A stretch of 16,184 nucleotides of DNA from an uncultured Intestinimonas sp. (GCA_958435885.1 CAUBHZ010000007.1:1-16184), one strand, 5' to 3'; positions 6,349 through 14,469 are shown, numbered from the stretch's first letter. Notes: generated by a model from the letters alone, not told the origin. Translations and numbers: made by a program.

Positions 6349-7614
6349 ATGAAGAAGCGCATCCTTGCCATGCTCCTGGCCGGGTCCATGATCTTCGGAC
6401 TGGCCGCCTGCTCCGGCGGCGGCAGCACCGAGACCACCCCCGCCGAGACCGGTTCCGCCGAGACCACCCCTGTGGCCACCGACGGCGCCAAGACCGTGAA
6501 GGTGGGCCTCATCTGCATCGGCGACGAGAACGACCAGGGCTACACCTACAACTTCATCCGGGGCCAGGAGGCCGCCACCGAGGCTCTGGCCGCCAAGGGC
6601 ATCAACGTGGAGTGGAGCATCAAGTGGAACATCGGTGAGGACTCCTCCTGCGAGGAGGCCAACATCGAGCTGGCCGAGGAGGGCTGCCAGCTCATCATCA
6701 ACAACTCCTTCGGCTTTGAGGAGTACATGCTGAAGGTGGCTCCCGACTACCCCGACATCCAGTTCATCGCCTGCACCAACCAGGCCTCCGCCGTGGACGA
6801 CCTGGACAACACCCACAACGCCTTCGCCAACATCTATGAGGGCCGCTACCTGGCCGGCGTGGTGGCCGGCATGAAGATGCAGGAGATGATCGACAACGGC
6901 GAGATCACCCCCGAGCAGGCCGTCATCGGCTACGTGGGCGCCTACTCCTTTGCCGAGGTGATCTCCGGCTTCACCGCCTACTACCTGGGCGCCAAGAGCG
7001 TGTGCCCCAGCGTGACCATGAAGGTCAACTTCGTGGGCTCCTGGTCCGACGCCACCGCCGAGGGCAACGCTGCCCAGGCCCTGTGCGATGAGGGCTGCAT
7101 CATGATCTCCCAGCACTCCGACAACACCACCCCCGCCACCGCCGCCCAGGCCGCCGGCGCCTTCCACACCGGCTACAACAACGACATGATCTCCATCGCC
7201 CCCGAGGCCTCCCTCATCGGCACCCGCATCGACTGGTCCATCTACTTTGAGTACGCCATCGAGGCCGTGGCCAACGGCGAGAACTTCGACCAGGATTGGT
7301 GCCACGGCATGGACGAGGGCGCCGTGGTCATGACGCCCCTCAACGAGGACATCGCCGCCGCCGGCACCGCTGAGAAGCTCTCCGAGCTGGAGGAGCAGAT
7401 CCGCTCCGGCGAGCTCCAGGTCTTCGACACCTCCACCTTCACCGTGGACGGCGCCGAGATGACCTCCTGCATGGCCATCGACACCGACGGCGACTTCGTG
7501 GCCGACTCCGAGGAGGCCGTGTTCGACGGCGCCTTCCACGAGTCCTACTTCCAGTCCGCCCCCTACTTCACCGCCAAGATCGACGGCATCGAGTGGGTCA
7601 ACGAGGCTTATTAA
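6349..7614 (+). CDS. bmpA: BMP-family (PnrA-like) nucleoside-binding lipoprotein of an ABC transporter
   Basis: A 421-residue substrate-binding lipoprotein. The signal peptide ends in the lipobox LAAC with the acylated cysteine at C21, and a Ser/Thr/Glu-rich linker (about 22-45) spaces the domain from the membrane. The binding domain starts at KVGLICIGDENDQGYTYNFIRG and shows BMP/PnrA features: NNSFGFEEYMLKVAPDYPDIQFI, the NIYEGRYLAGVVAG segment, IGYVGAYSFAEVISGFTAYYLGA and ISQHSDNTTPATAAQ. Family members bind purine nucleosides for import through NupOPQ-type permeases. The AGGAGGAC ribosome site favours the ATG at 6349 over an out-of-frame ATG at 6342. A terminator directly downstream and a fresh promoter before the ATPase gene suggest that it is made in excess over the membrane parts. 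Nucleoside specificity is inferred from family and from xpt. Confidence 0.9.
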   Translation: MKKRILAMLLAGSMIFGLAACSGGGSTETTPAETGSAETTPVATDGAKTVKVGLICIGDENDQGYTYNFIRGQEAATEALAAKGINVEWSIKWNIGEDSSCEEANIELAEEGCQLIINNSFGFEEYMLKVAPDYPDIQFIACTNQASAVDDLDNTHNAFANIYEGRYLAGVVAGMKMQEMIDNGEITPEQAVIGYVGAYSFAEVISGFTAYYLGAKSVCPSVTMKVNFVGSWSDATAEGNAAQALCDEGCIMISQHSDNTTPATAAQAAGAFHTGYNNDMISIAPEASLIGTRIDWSIYFEYAIEAVANGENFDQDWCHGMDEGAVVMTPLNEDIAAAGTAEKLSELEEQIRSGELQVFDTSTFTVDGAEMTSCMAIDTDGDFVADSEEAVFDGAFHESYFQSAPYFTAKIDGIEWVNEAY

Positions 7615-7634
7615 GCGGCATACCGCGCGCAGAA

Positions 7635-7670
7635 GGGAGGACCGCCGCCCCGGCGGTCCTCCCGTTTTTT
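7635..7670 (+). terminator. Rho-independent terminator after bmpA
   Basis: A 12-bp perfect GC-rich stem (GGGAGGACCGCC at 7635-7646, complement at 7652-7663), loop GCCCC, then G and six T. It lies 20 nt after the bmpA stop. Confidence 0.9.
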
Positions 7671-7678
7671 CCGGGGGC

Positions 7679-7707
7679 TTGCCCCGGCCATTGGCCTTCG
7701 CTATAAT
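7679..7707 (+). promoter_or_regulatory. Sigma-A promoter for the ABC ATPase/permease genes
   Basis: TTGCCC (7679-7684), a 17-bp spacer and TATAAT (7702-7707), directly after the bmpA terminator and about 38 bp before the ATPase start. Confidence 0.7.
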
Positions 7708-7745
7708 GAAACTGAGAAACGGCCGTCACGGAGACGGGAGAAAGG

Positions 7746-9341
7746 ATGACAGCCTTGGAAACTGTCCACGCCATTGAGCTGCGGGGCATCACCAAGCGCT
7801 TCGGCGCCAAGGTGGTGGCCAACGACCACATCGACCTGGCCCTGGACCGGGGGGAGATCCTCTCCCTGCTGGGGGAGAACGGCAGCGGCAAGACCACGCT
7901 GATGAACATGCTGGCGGGGATCTACCTGCCCGACGAGGGTGAGATCCTCATGGAGGGGAAGCCCATCGCCATCCGCTCCCCCAAGGACGCCTACGACCAC
8001 GGCATCGGCATGATACACCAGCACTACAAGCTGGTGGACGTGTTCACCGCCGCGGAGAACATCGTCCTGGGCCTCCACGACGGAAAGAAGCTGGACCGGA
8101 AGGAGATCGCCCGCAAGGTGCGGGAGATCAGCGACAAGTACGGCTTCGGCATCGACCCGGACAAGAAGATCTACGACATGTCGGTGTCGGAGAAGCAGAC
8201 GGTGGAGATCGTCAAGGTCCTCTACCGGGGCGCCGATATCCTCATCCTGGACGAGCCCACGGCGGTGCTCACTCCCCAGGAGACCGACCGGCTCTTTGAC
8301 ATCCTCCGGGCCATGAAGGCCGACGGCAAGGCCATCGTCATCATCACCCACAAGCTCCACGAGGTCATGGCCATCTCGGACAAGGTGGCGGTGCTGCGCA
8401 AGGGCAAGTACATCGGCACGGTGAACACCGCCGACACCGACCCCCAGAAGCTCACCGAGATGATGGTGGGCCACGCGGTGAGCCTGAACATCGACCGGCC
8501 GGAGGCCAAGTACCACGACCTGCGGCTGGAGGTGAAGGGCCTCAACTGCCTGGGCAGCGACGGGGTGCCCGCCCTCACCGACGTGAGCTTCCAGGCCATG
8601 GGCGGCGAGATCCTGGGCATCGCCGGCATCGCCGGGTCGGGCCAGAAGGAGCTGCTGGAGGCCATCGCCGGGCTCCAGAAGGCGGAGTCGGGCCACATCT
8701 TCTACTATCCGCCCCACCCCAAGAGCGACATCGCCGGCAAGCACGTGCCGGTGGACAAGGCGGGGGAGGAGCTGGTGGGGAAGACCCCCACCCAGATCCA
8801 GAAGATCGGTGTCTCCCTGGCCTTCGTGCCCGAGGACCGGCTGGGCATGGGCCTGGTAGGCGGCATGGGCATGGTGGACAACATGATGCTCAAGACCTAC
8901 AAGGAGCACCCCGGTCCCTTCGTGGACCGGAAGCCCCCCAAGGCCCTGGCCGAGAAGCTCATCGACGAGCTGGAGATCGTCACCCCCGGTGTGAACACCC
9001 CGGTGCGGCGGCTCTCCGGCGGCAACGTGCAAAAGGTGCTGGTGGGCCGGGAGATCGCCTCCAGCCCCACGGTGCTCATGACGGCCTACCCCGTCCGCGG
9101 CCTGGACATCAACTCCTCCTACACCATCTACCGCCTCCTCAACGAGCAGAAGATGAAGGGGGTGGCCGTGCTCATGGTGGGCGAGGACCTGGACGTGCTG
9201 CTGGAGCTGTGTGACCGCATCCTGGTCCTCTGCGGAGGCCGGGTCTCCGGGGTGGTGGACGGCCGCACCGCCACCAAGGAGGAAGTGGGCCTCCTCATGA
9301 CCCACGTGGGCGGCGGAAAGGAGGCGGAAGACCATGCATGA
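7746..9341 (+). CDS. nupO: Nucleoside-type ABC transporter ATP-binding protein with two ATPase domains
   Basis: A 531-residue tandem ATPase of the sugar/nucleoside (RbsA/NupO) type, which energises the two permeases that follow. Domain 1 (about 8-245) has Walker A GENGSGKTT, a variant signature MSVSEKQ, Walker B ILILDEP and the switch IITHKLHE. Domain 2 (about 260-525) has a degenerate P-loop GIAGSGQKE, the signature LSGGNVQKV, and a degenerate Walker B TAYPVRGLD in place of the usual acidic motif. This one-strong, one-weak site pattern is normal for the family. The ATG at 7746 follows GGGAG by 5 nt. Its end overlaps the first permease gene by 8 bp, so translation is probably coupled. Assignment to the family is firm; the symbol follows Bacillus nupNOPQ gene order, and substrate is inferred. 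Confidence 0.92.
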   Translation: MTALETVHAIELRGITKRFGAKVVANDHIDLALDRGEILSLLGENGSGKTTLMNMLAGIYLPDEGEILMEGKPIAIRSPKDAYDHGIGMIHQHYKLVDVFTAAENIVLGLHDGKKLDRKEIARKVREISDKYGFGIDPDKKIYDMSVSEKQTVEIVKVLYRGADILILDEPTAVLTPQETDRLFDILRAMKADGKAIVIITHKLHEVMAISDKVAVLRKGKYIGTVNTADTDPQKLTEMMVGHAVSLNIDRPEAKYHDLRLEVKGLNCLGSDGVPALTDVSFQAMGGEILGIAGIAGSGQKELLEAIAGLQKAESGHIFYYPPHPKSDIAGKHVPVDKAGEELVGKTPTQIQKIGVSLAFVPEDRLGMGLVGGMGMVDNMMLKTYKEHPGPFVDRKPPKALAEKLIDELEIVTPGVNTPVRRLSGGNVQKVLVGREIASSPTVLMTAYPVRGLDINSSYTIYRLLNEQKMKGVAVLMVGEDLDVLLELCDRILVLCGGRVSGVVDGRTATKEEVGLLMTHVGGGKEAEDHA

Positions 9342-10422
9342 AGCCAATACCCCCCTCATCCGGCTGGCCAAGCGGGACGGTATGTCCCGGGGAAAGATGT
9401 GGGCCATCCGGGCGGCCGCCTTCGTGGTGGCCATCCTCATCGGCGCCGTCATCTTCCTCCTCATCGGGAATAATCCCATCTCGGCCTACGGCACCATCCT
9501 CACCGGCTCCCTGGGCAAAAAAACGGCCATCCGCCAGACGGTGCGCATCGCCATCCCCCTGCTGGGTACCGCCCTGGCCATCGCCCCCTGCTTCAAGATG
9601 AAGTTCTGGAACATCGGCGCCGAGGGCCAGATCACCGCCGGCGCCGTGGGTGCCGCCTACTTCGCCCTCTTCTGGGCCGACAGGCTGCCCGGGCCGGTGC
9701 TGCTGGTGGTCATGGCCATCGCCGGCGCCCTCTTCGGCGGCATCTGGGCCCTCATCCCCGCCTTCTTCAAGACCCGGTGGGGCACCAACGAGACCCTCTT
9801 CACCCTCATGATGAACTACATCGCCATCGGCATCGTCAACTGGCTCCAGGGCGGACCCTGGGAGGGCCGGCCGGGCTCCCAGATCATCCCCCAGTACGAC
9901 TCCGCCGCCGTCCTTCCCAAGGTGCTGGGGGTCCACTGCGGCTGGATCATCGTGCTGGCCCTCACCGTCCTCATGTACTTCTACATGAAGTACACCAAGC
10001 AGGGCTATGAGATCGCCGTGGTGGGCGAGAGCGAGAACACCGCCCGCTACGCCGGCATGAGCGTGGGACGCATCGTCATGCGGACCATGTTCCTCTCGGG
10101 CGCCATCTCCGGCCTGGTGGGCTTCATCGTCTCCTCCGGCGCCGACAACACCCTCCACTCCGGGGTGGCCGCCGGGGTGGGCTTCACCGCCATCACCGTG
10201 GCCTGGCTGGCCCAGCTCAACCCCTTCGCCATGGTGGGTATCTCCGCCCTCCTGGCCGTGCTGGAGAAGGGCGCCGACACCCTCCAGACCCAGATGCAGG
10301 TGCCCGCCTCCATCTCCGACATCATCACCGGCGTGGTCCTCTTCTGCATGCTGGGCTGTGAGTTCTTCATCAATTACCGGGTGATCCTCCGGGGTCACCA
10401 CAAGGAGGTGACCGGCGCATGA
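9334..10422 (+). CDS. nupP: ABC transporter permease, first subunit (NupP-like)
   Basis: A 362-residue integral membrane protein of the branched-chain/sugar-type permease family (BPD_transp_2), with about nine to ten hydrophobic segments. The segment FWNIGAEGQITAGAVGAA is the family hallmark found in the longer permease of BMP/Nup systems. The stretch GYEIAVVGESENTARYAGM (about 227-245) is the cytoplasmic loop that contacts the ATPase. A GGAGG site precedes the ATG at 9334, which overlaps the ATPase stop; its own stop overlaps the next start in an ATGA arrangement. It should pair with the next gene product to form the channel. Confidence 0.92.
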   Translation: MHEANTPLIRLAKRDGMSRGKMWAIRAAAFVVAILIGAVIFLLIGNNPISAYGTILTGSLGKKTAIRQTVRIAIPLLGTALAIAPCFKMKFWNIGAEGQITAGAVGAAYFALFWADRLPGPVLLVVMAIAGALFGGIWALIPAFFKTRWGTNETLFTLMMNYIAIGIVNWLQGGPWEGRPGSQIIPQYDSAAVLPKVLGVHCGWIIVLALTVLMYFYMKYTKQGYEIAVVGESENTARYAGMSVGRIVMRTMFLSGAISGLVGFIVSSGADNTLHSGVAAGVGFTAITVAWLAQLNPFAMVGISALLAVLEKGADTLQTQMQVPASISDIITGVVLFCMLGCEFFINYRVILRGHHKEVTGA

Positions 10423-11414
10423 GCATCAATCAGAGCTTCCTGGTCCTTCTCATCAGTGCCGCCGTCCTCAACGGCACGCCCCTCCTCTTCGGCACCGTGG
10501 GTGAGATCCTGTCGGAAAAGGCGGGCAACCTGAACCTGGGCGTGGAGGGCATGATGTACATGGGCGGCGCCCTGGGCCTGGGGGCGGCCTTCTACTACGA
10601 GCAGGCCGCCGGCGGCAGCGCCAACGGCATCGTGGCCGTGGTACTGGCCATCCTCTTCGCCTTCCTGGCCGGCGCCTTCGGCGCCCTCATCTACGCCTTC
10701 CTCACCATCTCCCTCCGGGCCAACCAGAACGTCACCGGCCTGGCCCTGGCCATCTTCGGCACCGGCGCCGGACAGTTCATCGGCGAGTATATGCGGGTGA
10801 GCGCCGGCGGCTACGTGGCCATCAGCAACGCCCTCAAGGACGTCTTTGCCAATTCTCCCTTCCCGGCGGCCCTGCGTCAGCTGCCCGTGGTGGGACCCCT
10901 GATCTTCGGCTATAACATCTTCGTCTATGTGGGGGTGGTCATCGCCGTGGCCATGGCCTGGTTCCTCACCCGCAGCCGCGCCGGCCTCCACCTGCGCTCC
11001 GTGGGCGAGTCCCCCGCCACCGCCGACGCCGCCGGCATCAACATCACCCGCTACAAGTACCTGGCCACCGTCATCGGCGGCGGCATCTCGGCCATCGGCG
11101 GCATGGTCTACATCATGACCATCGCCGGCTGCGTGTGGAACCACGAGGGCCTCTCCGGCGAGGGCTGGCTGGCCGTGGCGCTGGTTATCTTCTGCCTGTG
11201 GCGGCCCCTCAACGCCATCTGGGGCTCCATCCTCTTCGGCGCCCTCATGATCCTCTACATGCGCCTCCAGCTCCCCTTCATCCCCAGCCAGCTCTACAAG
11301 ATCCTGCCCTATGTGGTCACCGTCATCGTCCTGGTGGCCGTCAGCATGCGCAAGAAGCGGGAGAACCAGCCGCCCGCGTCCCTGGGCAATGCCTACTTCC
11401 GTGAGGACAGATAA
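10419..11414 (+). CDS. nupQ: ABC transporter permease, second subunit (NupQ-like)
   Basis: A 331-residue permease and heterodimer partner of the preceding one. It has about eight to nine hydrophobic segments and the family motif NLGVEGMMYMGGALGL (about 36-51). The cytoplasmic coupling loop reads AGLHLRSVGESPATADAAGI. The start ATG overlaps the upstream stop (ATGA), and a strong terminator follows 10 nt after the TAA, so this is the end of the operon. Function as nucleoside import channel is taken from family and context. Confidence 0.92.
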   Translation: MSINQSFLVLLISAAVLNGTPLLFGTVGEILSEKAGNLNLGVEGMMYMGGALGLGAAFYYEQAAGGSANGIVAVVLAILFAFLAGAFGALIYAFLTISLRANQNVTGLALAIFGTGAGQFIGEYMRVSAGGYVAISNALKDVFANSPFPAALRQLPVVGPLIFGYNIFVYVGVVIAVAMAWFLTRSRAGLHLRSVGESPATADAAGINITRYKYLATVIGGGISAIGGMVYIMTIAGCVWNHEGLSGEGWLAVALVIFCLWRPLNAIWGSILFGALMILYMRLQLPFIPSQLYKILPYVVTVIVLVAVSMRKKRENQPPASLGNAYFREDR

Positions 11415-11424
11415 AGAAATGAGA

Positions 11425-11459
11425 AAGCGGTCCGCCAATCGGCGGACCGCTTCGTTTTT
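11425..11459 (+). terminator. Rho-independent terminator after the ABC operon
   Basis: A 12-bp stem (AAGCGGTCCGCC at 11425-11436, complement at 11441-11452), loop AATC, then CG and a T run. Confidence 0.92.
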
Positions 11460-11532
11460 ATAGCGGCACTGCGCTGTTTGTGGGGCGCGGCTTCCCAGAC
11501 GCGCCAAACCACGCCCCGAACAATGACCCATT

Positions 11533-11597
11533 CTGTGATGTGCAAGGACGGAGGAGACGGTCAAAGACCGTTTCTTTTTCCCTGCTGGAAAAAGAAC
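11533..11597. repeat. Dispersed repeat R2, copy 1
   Basis: About 65 bp that recur at 16119-16184 with roughly seven differences. It contains hairpin ACGGTC-AAA-GACCGT (11557-11571) and hairpin TTCTTTTTCC-CTGCT-GGAAAAAGAA (11572-11596). The two stems overlap a third possible pairing, CCGTTTCTTTTTCC with GGAAAAAGAACGG. The surrounding gap 11460-11864 is otherwise empty: it can be read through in the blaI frame but has no ribosome site, coding character or recognised motif. A weak hairpin GGGATA...TATCCC followed by ACATTTTTTC lies at 11727-11758. Confidence 0.7.
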
Positions 11598-11864
11598 GGT
11601 TTTTGGAATCCAAAGAAAAAGGGGCTCCCGTGTGGGTTGAGTGGCTCCAAATAGGAATCCGGCGGCCTGGCTTTACGCCCCCGTTGAGGACCAGTACCGT
11701 CCACAGGAGACTCCGTCGGTGGAACAGGGATAAGCTGTGGTCCTATCCCACATTTTTTCGCCGCCTGCGCGGGTGGGGGGCGGGACGTGGTGGCGTTGAC
11801 TGGTATTGCCGTTGCTGCGACGTGGTGCCATTTGAGGGGGGCTACAGACTTCCCCCCAAACAGG

Positions 11865-11893
11865 TTGACAACTGTCTACCTATGTGCTATGCT
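11865..11893 (+). promoter_or_regulatory. Sigma-A promoter for blaI-blaR1
   Basis: TTGACA (11865-11870), a 17-bp spacer and TATGCT (11888-11893), about 37 bp before the blaI ATG. Confidence 0.85.
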
Positions 11894-11904
11894 CCAGGTA
11901 GACA
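11873..11904. promoter_or_regulatory. Probable BlaI operator overlapping the blaI promoter
   Basis: TGTCTACCT (11873-11881) and AGGTAGACA (11896-11904) are perfect 9-bp inverted copies, 14 bp apart. One arm lies in the promoter spacer and the other just downstream of the -10. Bound repressor dimers would block polymerase. BlaI/MecI operators are inverted repeats in the same position, so autorepression by BlaI is the simplest reading, though the TGTCTAC half-site is not the staphylococcal TACA/TGTA sequence. Confidence 0.7.
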
Positions 11905-11929
11905 AATACTTACCAAGGAGGTGGAGCGT

Positions 11930-12325
11930 ATGGAGGAACCCATCAGTCTGACGGCGTCGGAGTGGCGGGTGATGGAGGCCCTGTGGGACCACGGCGGCCA
12001 GACCATCGCCCAGCTGACGGCGGCGCTGGAGGGGGAGACCGGGTGGGGCAAGCACACGGTGATCTCCTTCCTCAACCGCATGGAGAAGAAGGGGGCGGTG
12101 ACCTACCACGAGGAGGGGCGGGCCAGGGTGTACGAGCCCGCCTGTCCCCGACAGGAGGCCCGGCGGCAGGAGGCCCAGCGCTTTCTGGACCGGGTCTTTG
12201 CCGGGAGCCTGGGAGGTCTGGTGAGCACCATGGTGGACGCTAAAGGGCTCTCCGAGGAGGACGTCCGCACCCTGATGGACATCCTGGACCGGGCGGAAGG
12301 GGGGAGCGGCCGTGACCGTCCCTGA
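11930..12325 (+). CDS. blaI: BlaI/MecI/CopY family transcriptional repressor
   Basis: A 131-residue winged-helix repressor. The N-terminal DNA-binding domain (about 5-75) has the family pattern LTASEWRVMEALWDHG, the recognition region GWGKHTVISFLNRMEKKGAV and the wing YHEEGRARVYEP. The C-terminal helices (about 78-125) carry the dimerisation region where family members are cut by the BlaR1 protease branch during induction. The frame stays open for 450 bp upstream, but AAGGAGG at 11915, the promoter at 11865 and the start of family similarity set the ATG at 11930. The end overlaps blaR1 by 14 bp. It should repress its own operon and perhaps other cell-wall or resistance genes elsewhere. Confidence 0.92.
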   Translation: MEEPISLTASEWRVMEALWDHGGQTIAQLTAALEGETGWGKHTVISFLNRMEKKGAVTYHEEGRARVYEPACPRQEARRQEAQRFLDRVFAGSLGGLVSTMVDAKGLSEEDVRTLMDILDRAEGGSGRDRP

Positions 12326-14234
12326 GCACCTCCTGTGGGCCACGGCGGTGATCCTGGCCGTGCTCCTCCTGCGCCATACCCTGGGGCGGCGTATCCCTGC
12401 CCTGGGCCGGTACGCCCTGTGGCTGCTGGTGGTCCTGCGCCTGCTGGTGCCGGGCCGGCTGGCGGTGTGGCCCGCACGGTTGGCGGAGGAGGCGGCTCCC
12501 ACGCCGGTGACCCAGACCGTGCAGACCCTGCCGGAGGAAGGACCGGAGCAGGGGAGCGCTCCGGCCCAGACCACCGCGCCGCTGGAGACGGGGGAGCCCG
12601 CCCCCGTCTTCACCCTGGGGCAGGTGGGCTTTGCCCTGTGGCTCACCGGCGCCGCCGCCGTGGGAGGCTGGTTCCTGGTGGGGAACGTGCGGCTCTACCG
12701 CCGCCTGCGCCGGGACCGGGTCCCCTGCGGCCAGCCGGACGGTTCCGTTCCGGTGCCGGTGTATGTGGTGGCGGACCTGCCGGGACCCTGCCTGGCGGGG
12801 CTCTTCCGCCCCGCCATCTATCTGCCTCCCGCCGTGGCCGACGACCCCGCGGCCAGCCGCCACGCCCACACCCACGAGCTGTGCCACCGCGCCCATGGGG
12901 ACCATTTCTGGGCCCTCCTCCGGGGGATCTGCCTCACCCTGTGGTGGTTCCACCCCCTGGTGTGGGCGGCCGCCGTCCTCTCCCGCCGGGACGGCGAGCT
13001 GGCCTGCGATGAGGCGGCGGTCAAACGCCTGGGGGAGGGGGAGCGCATCCCCTACGGCCGCACCCTGGTGGCCCTGGCCGCCCAGGCCGCCCGCCCCGGC
13101 GGGCTCCTCCTCTCCGCCACCTCCATGGGGGCGGGCAAACAAGAACTGATGGAAAGGGTGACCTCCATGACAAGCCCCAAAAAAATCTCCAGGCTGGCGG
13201 TGTCCCTGACCCTGGCCCTGTCCCTGCTGGTGGGGACGGCGGCCTTCACCACCGCCGCCCAGAGCGGCAACGGCTACCTGCCCCGGCAGGTCCAGCCCGA
13301 CCCCGGCCTCACCGTGGCCGCCCTGGACCCAACTGTCGTCACCATCCCCGACTTCGACTGGACCGGCGGGCTGGGCTCCTATGAGGCCGAGGTCCTCATC
13401 CGCTGGATGTCGGCCTACGGCCAGCAGTTCTACGCCCTGCCGGAGGGGAACCCCTGGAAGGCCGGCGACGTATGGGTGGTGCCCAATGTCTTTTACGGCA
13501 GGGGCAACGGCATCCTGGGCGGCGCCGGGGAGAAGGACGGGACCTATACCAACGTGGTGGACCGCAGCGGGAGAGAACGCCATGCCGGCACCTGGGTGAC
13601 CCTGGCCATCAAGCCCGCTGGGGGCATCCAGGCGGTGGAGCCTCTCTTCCGGGGGGGCGTCCCACGGGGCACCGGGGCCTTTGCCGACTATGTGCTCCTC
13701 CAATACCATGTGAACCTCGTCTGTGAGGCCAACGGAGACGGCCTGTGGCGCCACCGGTACAGCTGTCCCTGCTGGAACACCAGGCCGCCGGGAGACCCGG
13801 AAACCTGGACGGCGGAACAGCTGGCCATGTGGGAAAGTAACCTGCCCTGGGGCATGAGCATGAACGTGGAGGATGACACGGCGGCCTCCCGCCAAAAGGC
13901 GGGGGAGGATTGGGCCGAGTGTTTCGCAGATCATCTCCTCGCCATCCCCAACAACGGCAACCCCCTCAAGGCCGACGACGTCCGGGTGGGGAGCGTCACC
14001 CTCCTCAGCCAGACGGCGGACACCCTCTCCTTCCGGGTGGAGCTGGCCTTCCGGCCCATCTGGGGGACGGAGGGAGCCATGGCCCTCTGTACGGGCCAGT
14101 ACGGCGCCGACGCCTGCGCCCTGGGCACGGGAGAGCTGGAGGGGTACGTCACCCTCACCCTCCCCCTGACCATGAAGCGGGACACCACCCAGAGCGCCTT
14201 CTGGGTCTGGTGGACGGGCGTCCAGCCCGACTGA
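12312..14234 (+). CDS. blaR1: BlaR1-type M56 metallopeptidase sensor with an unfamiliar extracellular domain
   Basis: A 640-residue membrane zinc protease that pairs with BlaI. It starts at GTG 12312 after GGGGGAG, overlapping blaI. Hydrophobic segments lie at about 5-22, 33-48, 103-125, 203-222 and 294-313. The M56 domain has the zinc motif HELCH (H188-H192, E189 catalytic) and the downstream GELACDEAAV (228-237, E229 the likely third ligand). Signal peptide-like AFTTAAQSG follows the last membrane segment, and residues ~318-640 are outside the cell. That domain is Trp-rich, has a SCPCW motif near 484-488, and lacks the SxxK/SxN/KTG set of the penicillin-binding sensor domain of classical BlaR1. 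The ligand is therefore unknown, and a beta-lactam is not supported. The catalytic part is secure. Confidence 0.88.
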   Translation: MTVPEHLLWATAVILAVLLLRHTLGRRIPALGRYALWLLVVLRLLVPGRLAVWPARLAEEAAPTPVTQTVQTLPEEGPEQGSAPAQTTAPLETGEPAPVFTLGQVGFALWLTGAAAVGGWFLVGNVRLYRRLRRDRVPCGQPDGSVPVPVYVVADLPGPCLAGLFRPAIYLPPAVADDPAASRHAHTHELCHRAHGDHFWALLRGICLTLWWFHPLVWAAAVLSRRDGELACDEAAVKRLGEGERIPYGRTLVALAAQAARPGGLLLSATSMGAGKQELMERVTSMTSPKKISRLAVSLTLALSLLVGTAAFTTAAQSGNGYLPRQVQPDPGLTVAALDPTVVTIPDFDWTGGLGSYEAEVLIRWMSAYGQQFYALPEGNPWKAGDVWVVPNVFYGRGNGILGGAGEKDGTYTNVVDRSGRERHAGTWVTLAIKPAGGIQAVEPLFRGGVPRGTGAFADYVLLQYHVNLVCEANGDGLWRHRYSCPCWNTRPPGDPETWTAEQLAMWESNLPWGMSMNVEDDTAASRQKAGEDWAECFADHLLAIPNNGNPLKADDVRVGSVTLLSQTADTLSFRVELAFRPIWGTEGAMALCTGQYGADACALGTGELEGYVTLTLPLTMKRDTTQSAFWVWWTGVQPD

Positions 14235-14241
14235 ACAAAAA

Positions 14242-14281
14242 GCGGCCTCCGGAGTAGAGCTCCGGAGGCCGCCTTTGTTTT
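14242..14281 (+). terminator. Rho-independent terminator after blaR1
   Basis: A perfect 13-bp stem (GCGGCCTCCGGAG at 14242-14254, complement at 14260-14272), loop TAGAG, then CTTTGTTTT. It lies 8 nt after the blaR1 stop. Confidence 0.92.
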
Positions 14282-14293
14282 GCCCATAGACAG

Positions 14294-14376
14294 CAAAAAC
14301 CGGACGCCTGCTCCTGACGTCCGGCCCTGCCAAAAGGAAAGAGGATACAATGAAATGAAAAGAAACTGTCTCTTGC
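14294..14376 (-). ncRNA. Candidate small RNA A (csRNA-like), tandem with small RNA B
   Basis: On the minus strand TATAAT (14386-14381) precedes a likely start near 14376. The RNA would begin GCAAGAGAC and can form a weak 5' hairpin AAGAGA-CAG-TTTCTT. An unpaired pyrimidine-rich stretch follows (about 14360-14335) with UUUCAUUGUAUCCUC, complementary to GAGGA-N4-AUGAA, a Shine-Dalgarno plus start codon. A terminator stem CCGGACG...CGTCCGG (14324-14300) and five T end it at about 83 nt. It aligns with candidate B at GCAAGAGAC, CTTTTCATT and TATCCTC. No rRNA, SRP or known riboregulator features were seen. The layout is known from streptococcal csRNAs; the assignment is an inference. Confidence 0.6.
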
Positions 14377-14398
14377 GAGTATTATAGTACCGTAGAGT

Positions 14399-14428
14399 TG
14401 TTAACAATCAAATCCTGAATTGTTACAA
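14399..14428 (-). promoter_or_regulatory. Paired TAACA motifs upstream of small RNA A
   Basis: TTGTAACA (14428-14421) and TTGTTAACA (14407-14399) on the minus strand; the shared TAACA cores are exactly 22 bp apart, about two helical turns. The proximal one replaces a good -35 box. This looks like an activator site for an OmpR/PhoB-family regulator. Confidence 0.5.
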
Positions 14429-14452
14429 GAAGATTAAATCTTTCCGGTTTGC

Positions 14453-14469
14453 TGTAAAGTTCATGTAAT
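14453..14469 (+). promoter_or_regulatory. WalR/YycF-type direct repeat
   Basis: TGTAAA-GTTCA-TGTAAT fits the published WalR consensus TGTWAH-N5-TGTWAH at every position. It lies between the two small-RNA candidates, in the opposite orientation to them, about 77 bp upstream of the start of RNA A. Other OmpR-family regulators use similar 11-bp direct repeats. Confidence 0.5.

Noticed and set aside
7701..9479. Long minus-strand open frames opposite the ABC ATPase and permease genes
   Set aside because: They are His/Leu/Gly-rich antisense shadows of genes with complete ABC motifs.
11480..11929. A 450-bp open frame upstream of and in phase with blaI
   Set aside because: It crosses dispersed repeat R2 and the blaI promoter and operator, and it has no ribosome site. 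The AAGGAGG and family similarity place the start at 11930.
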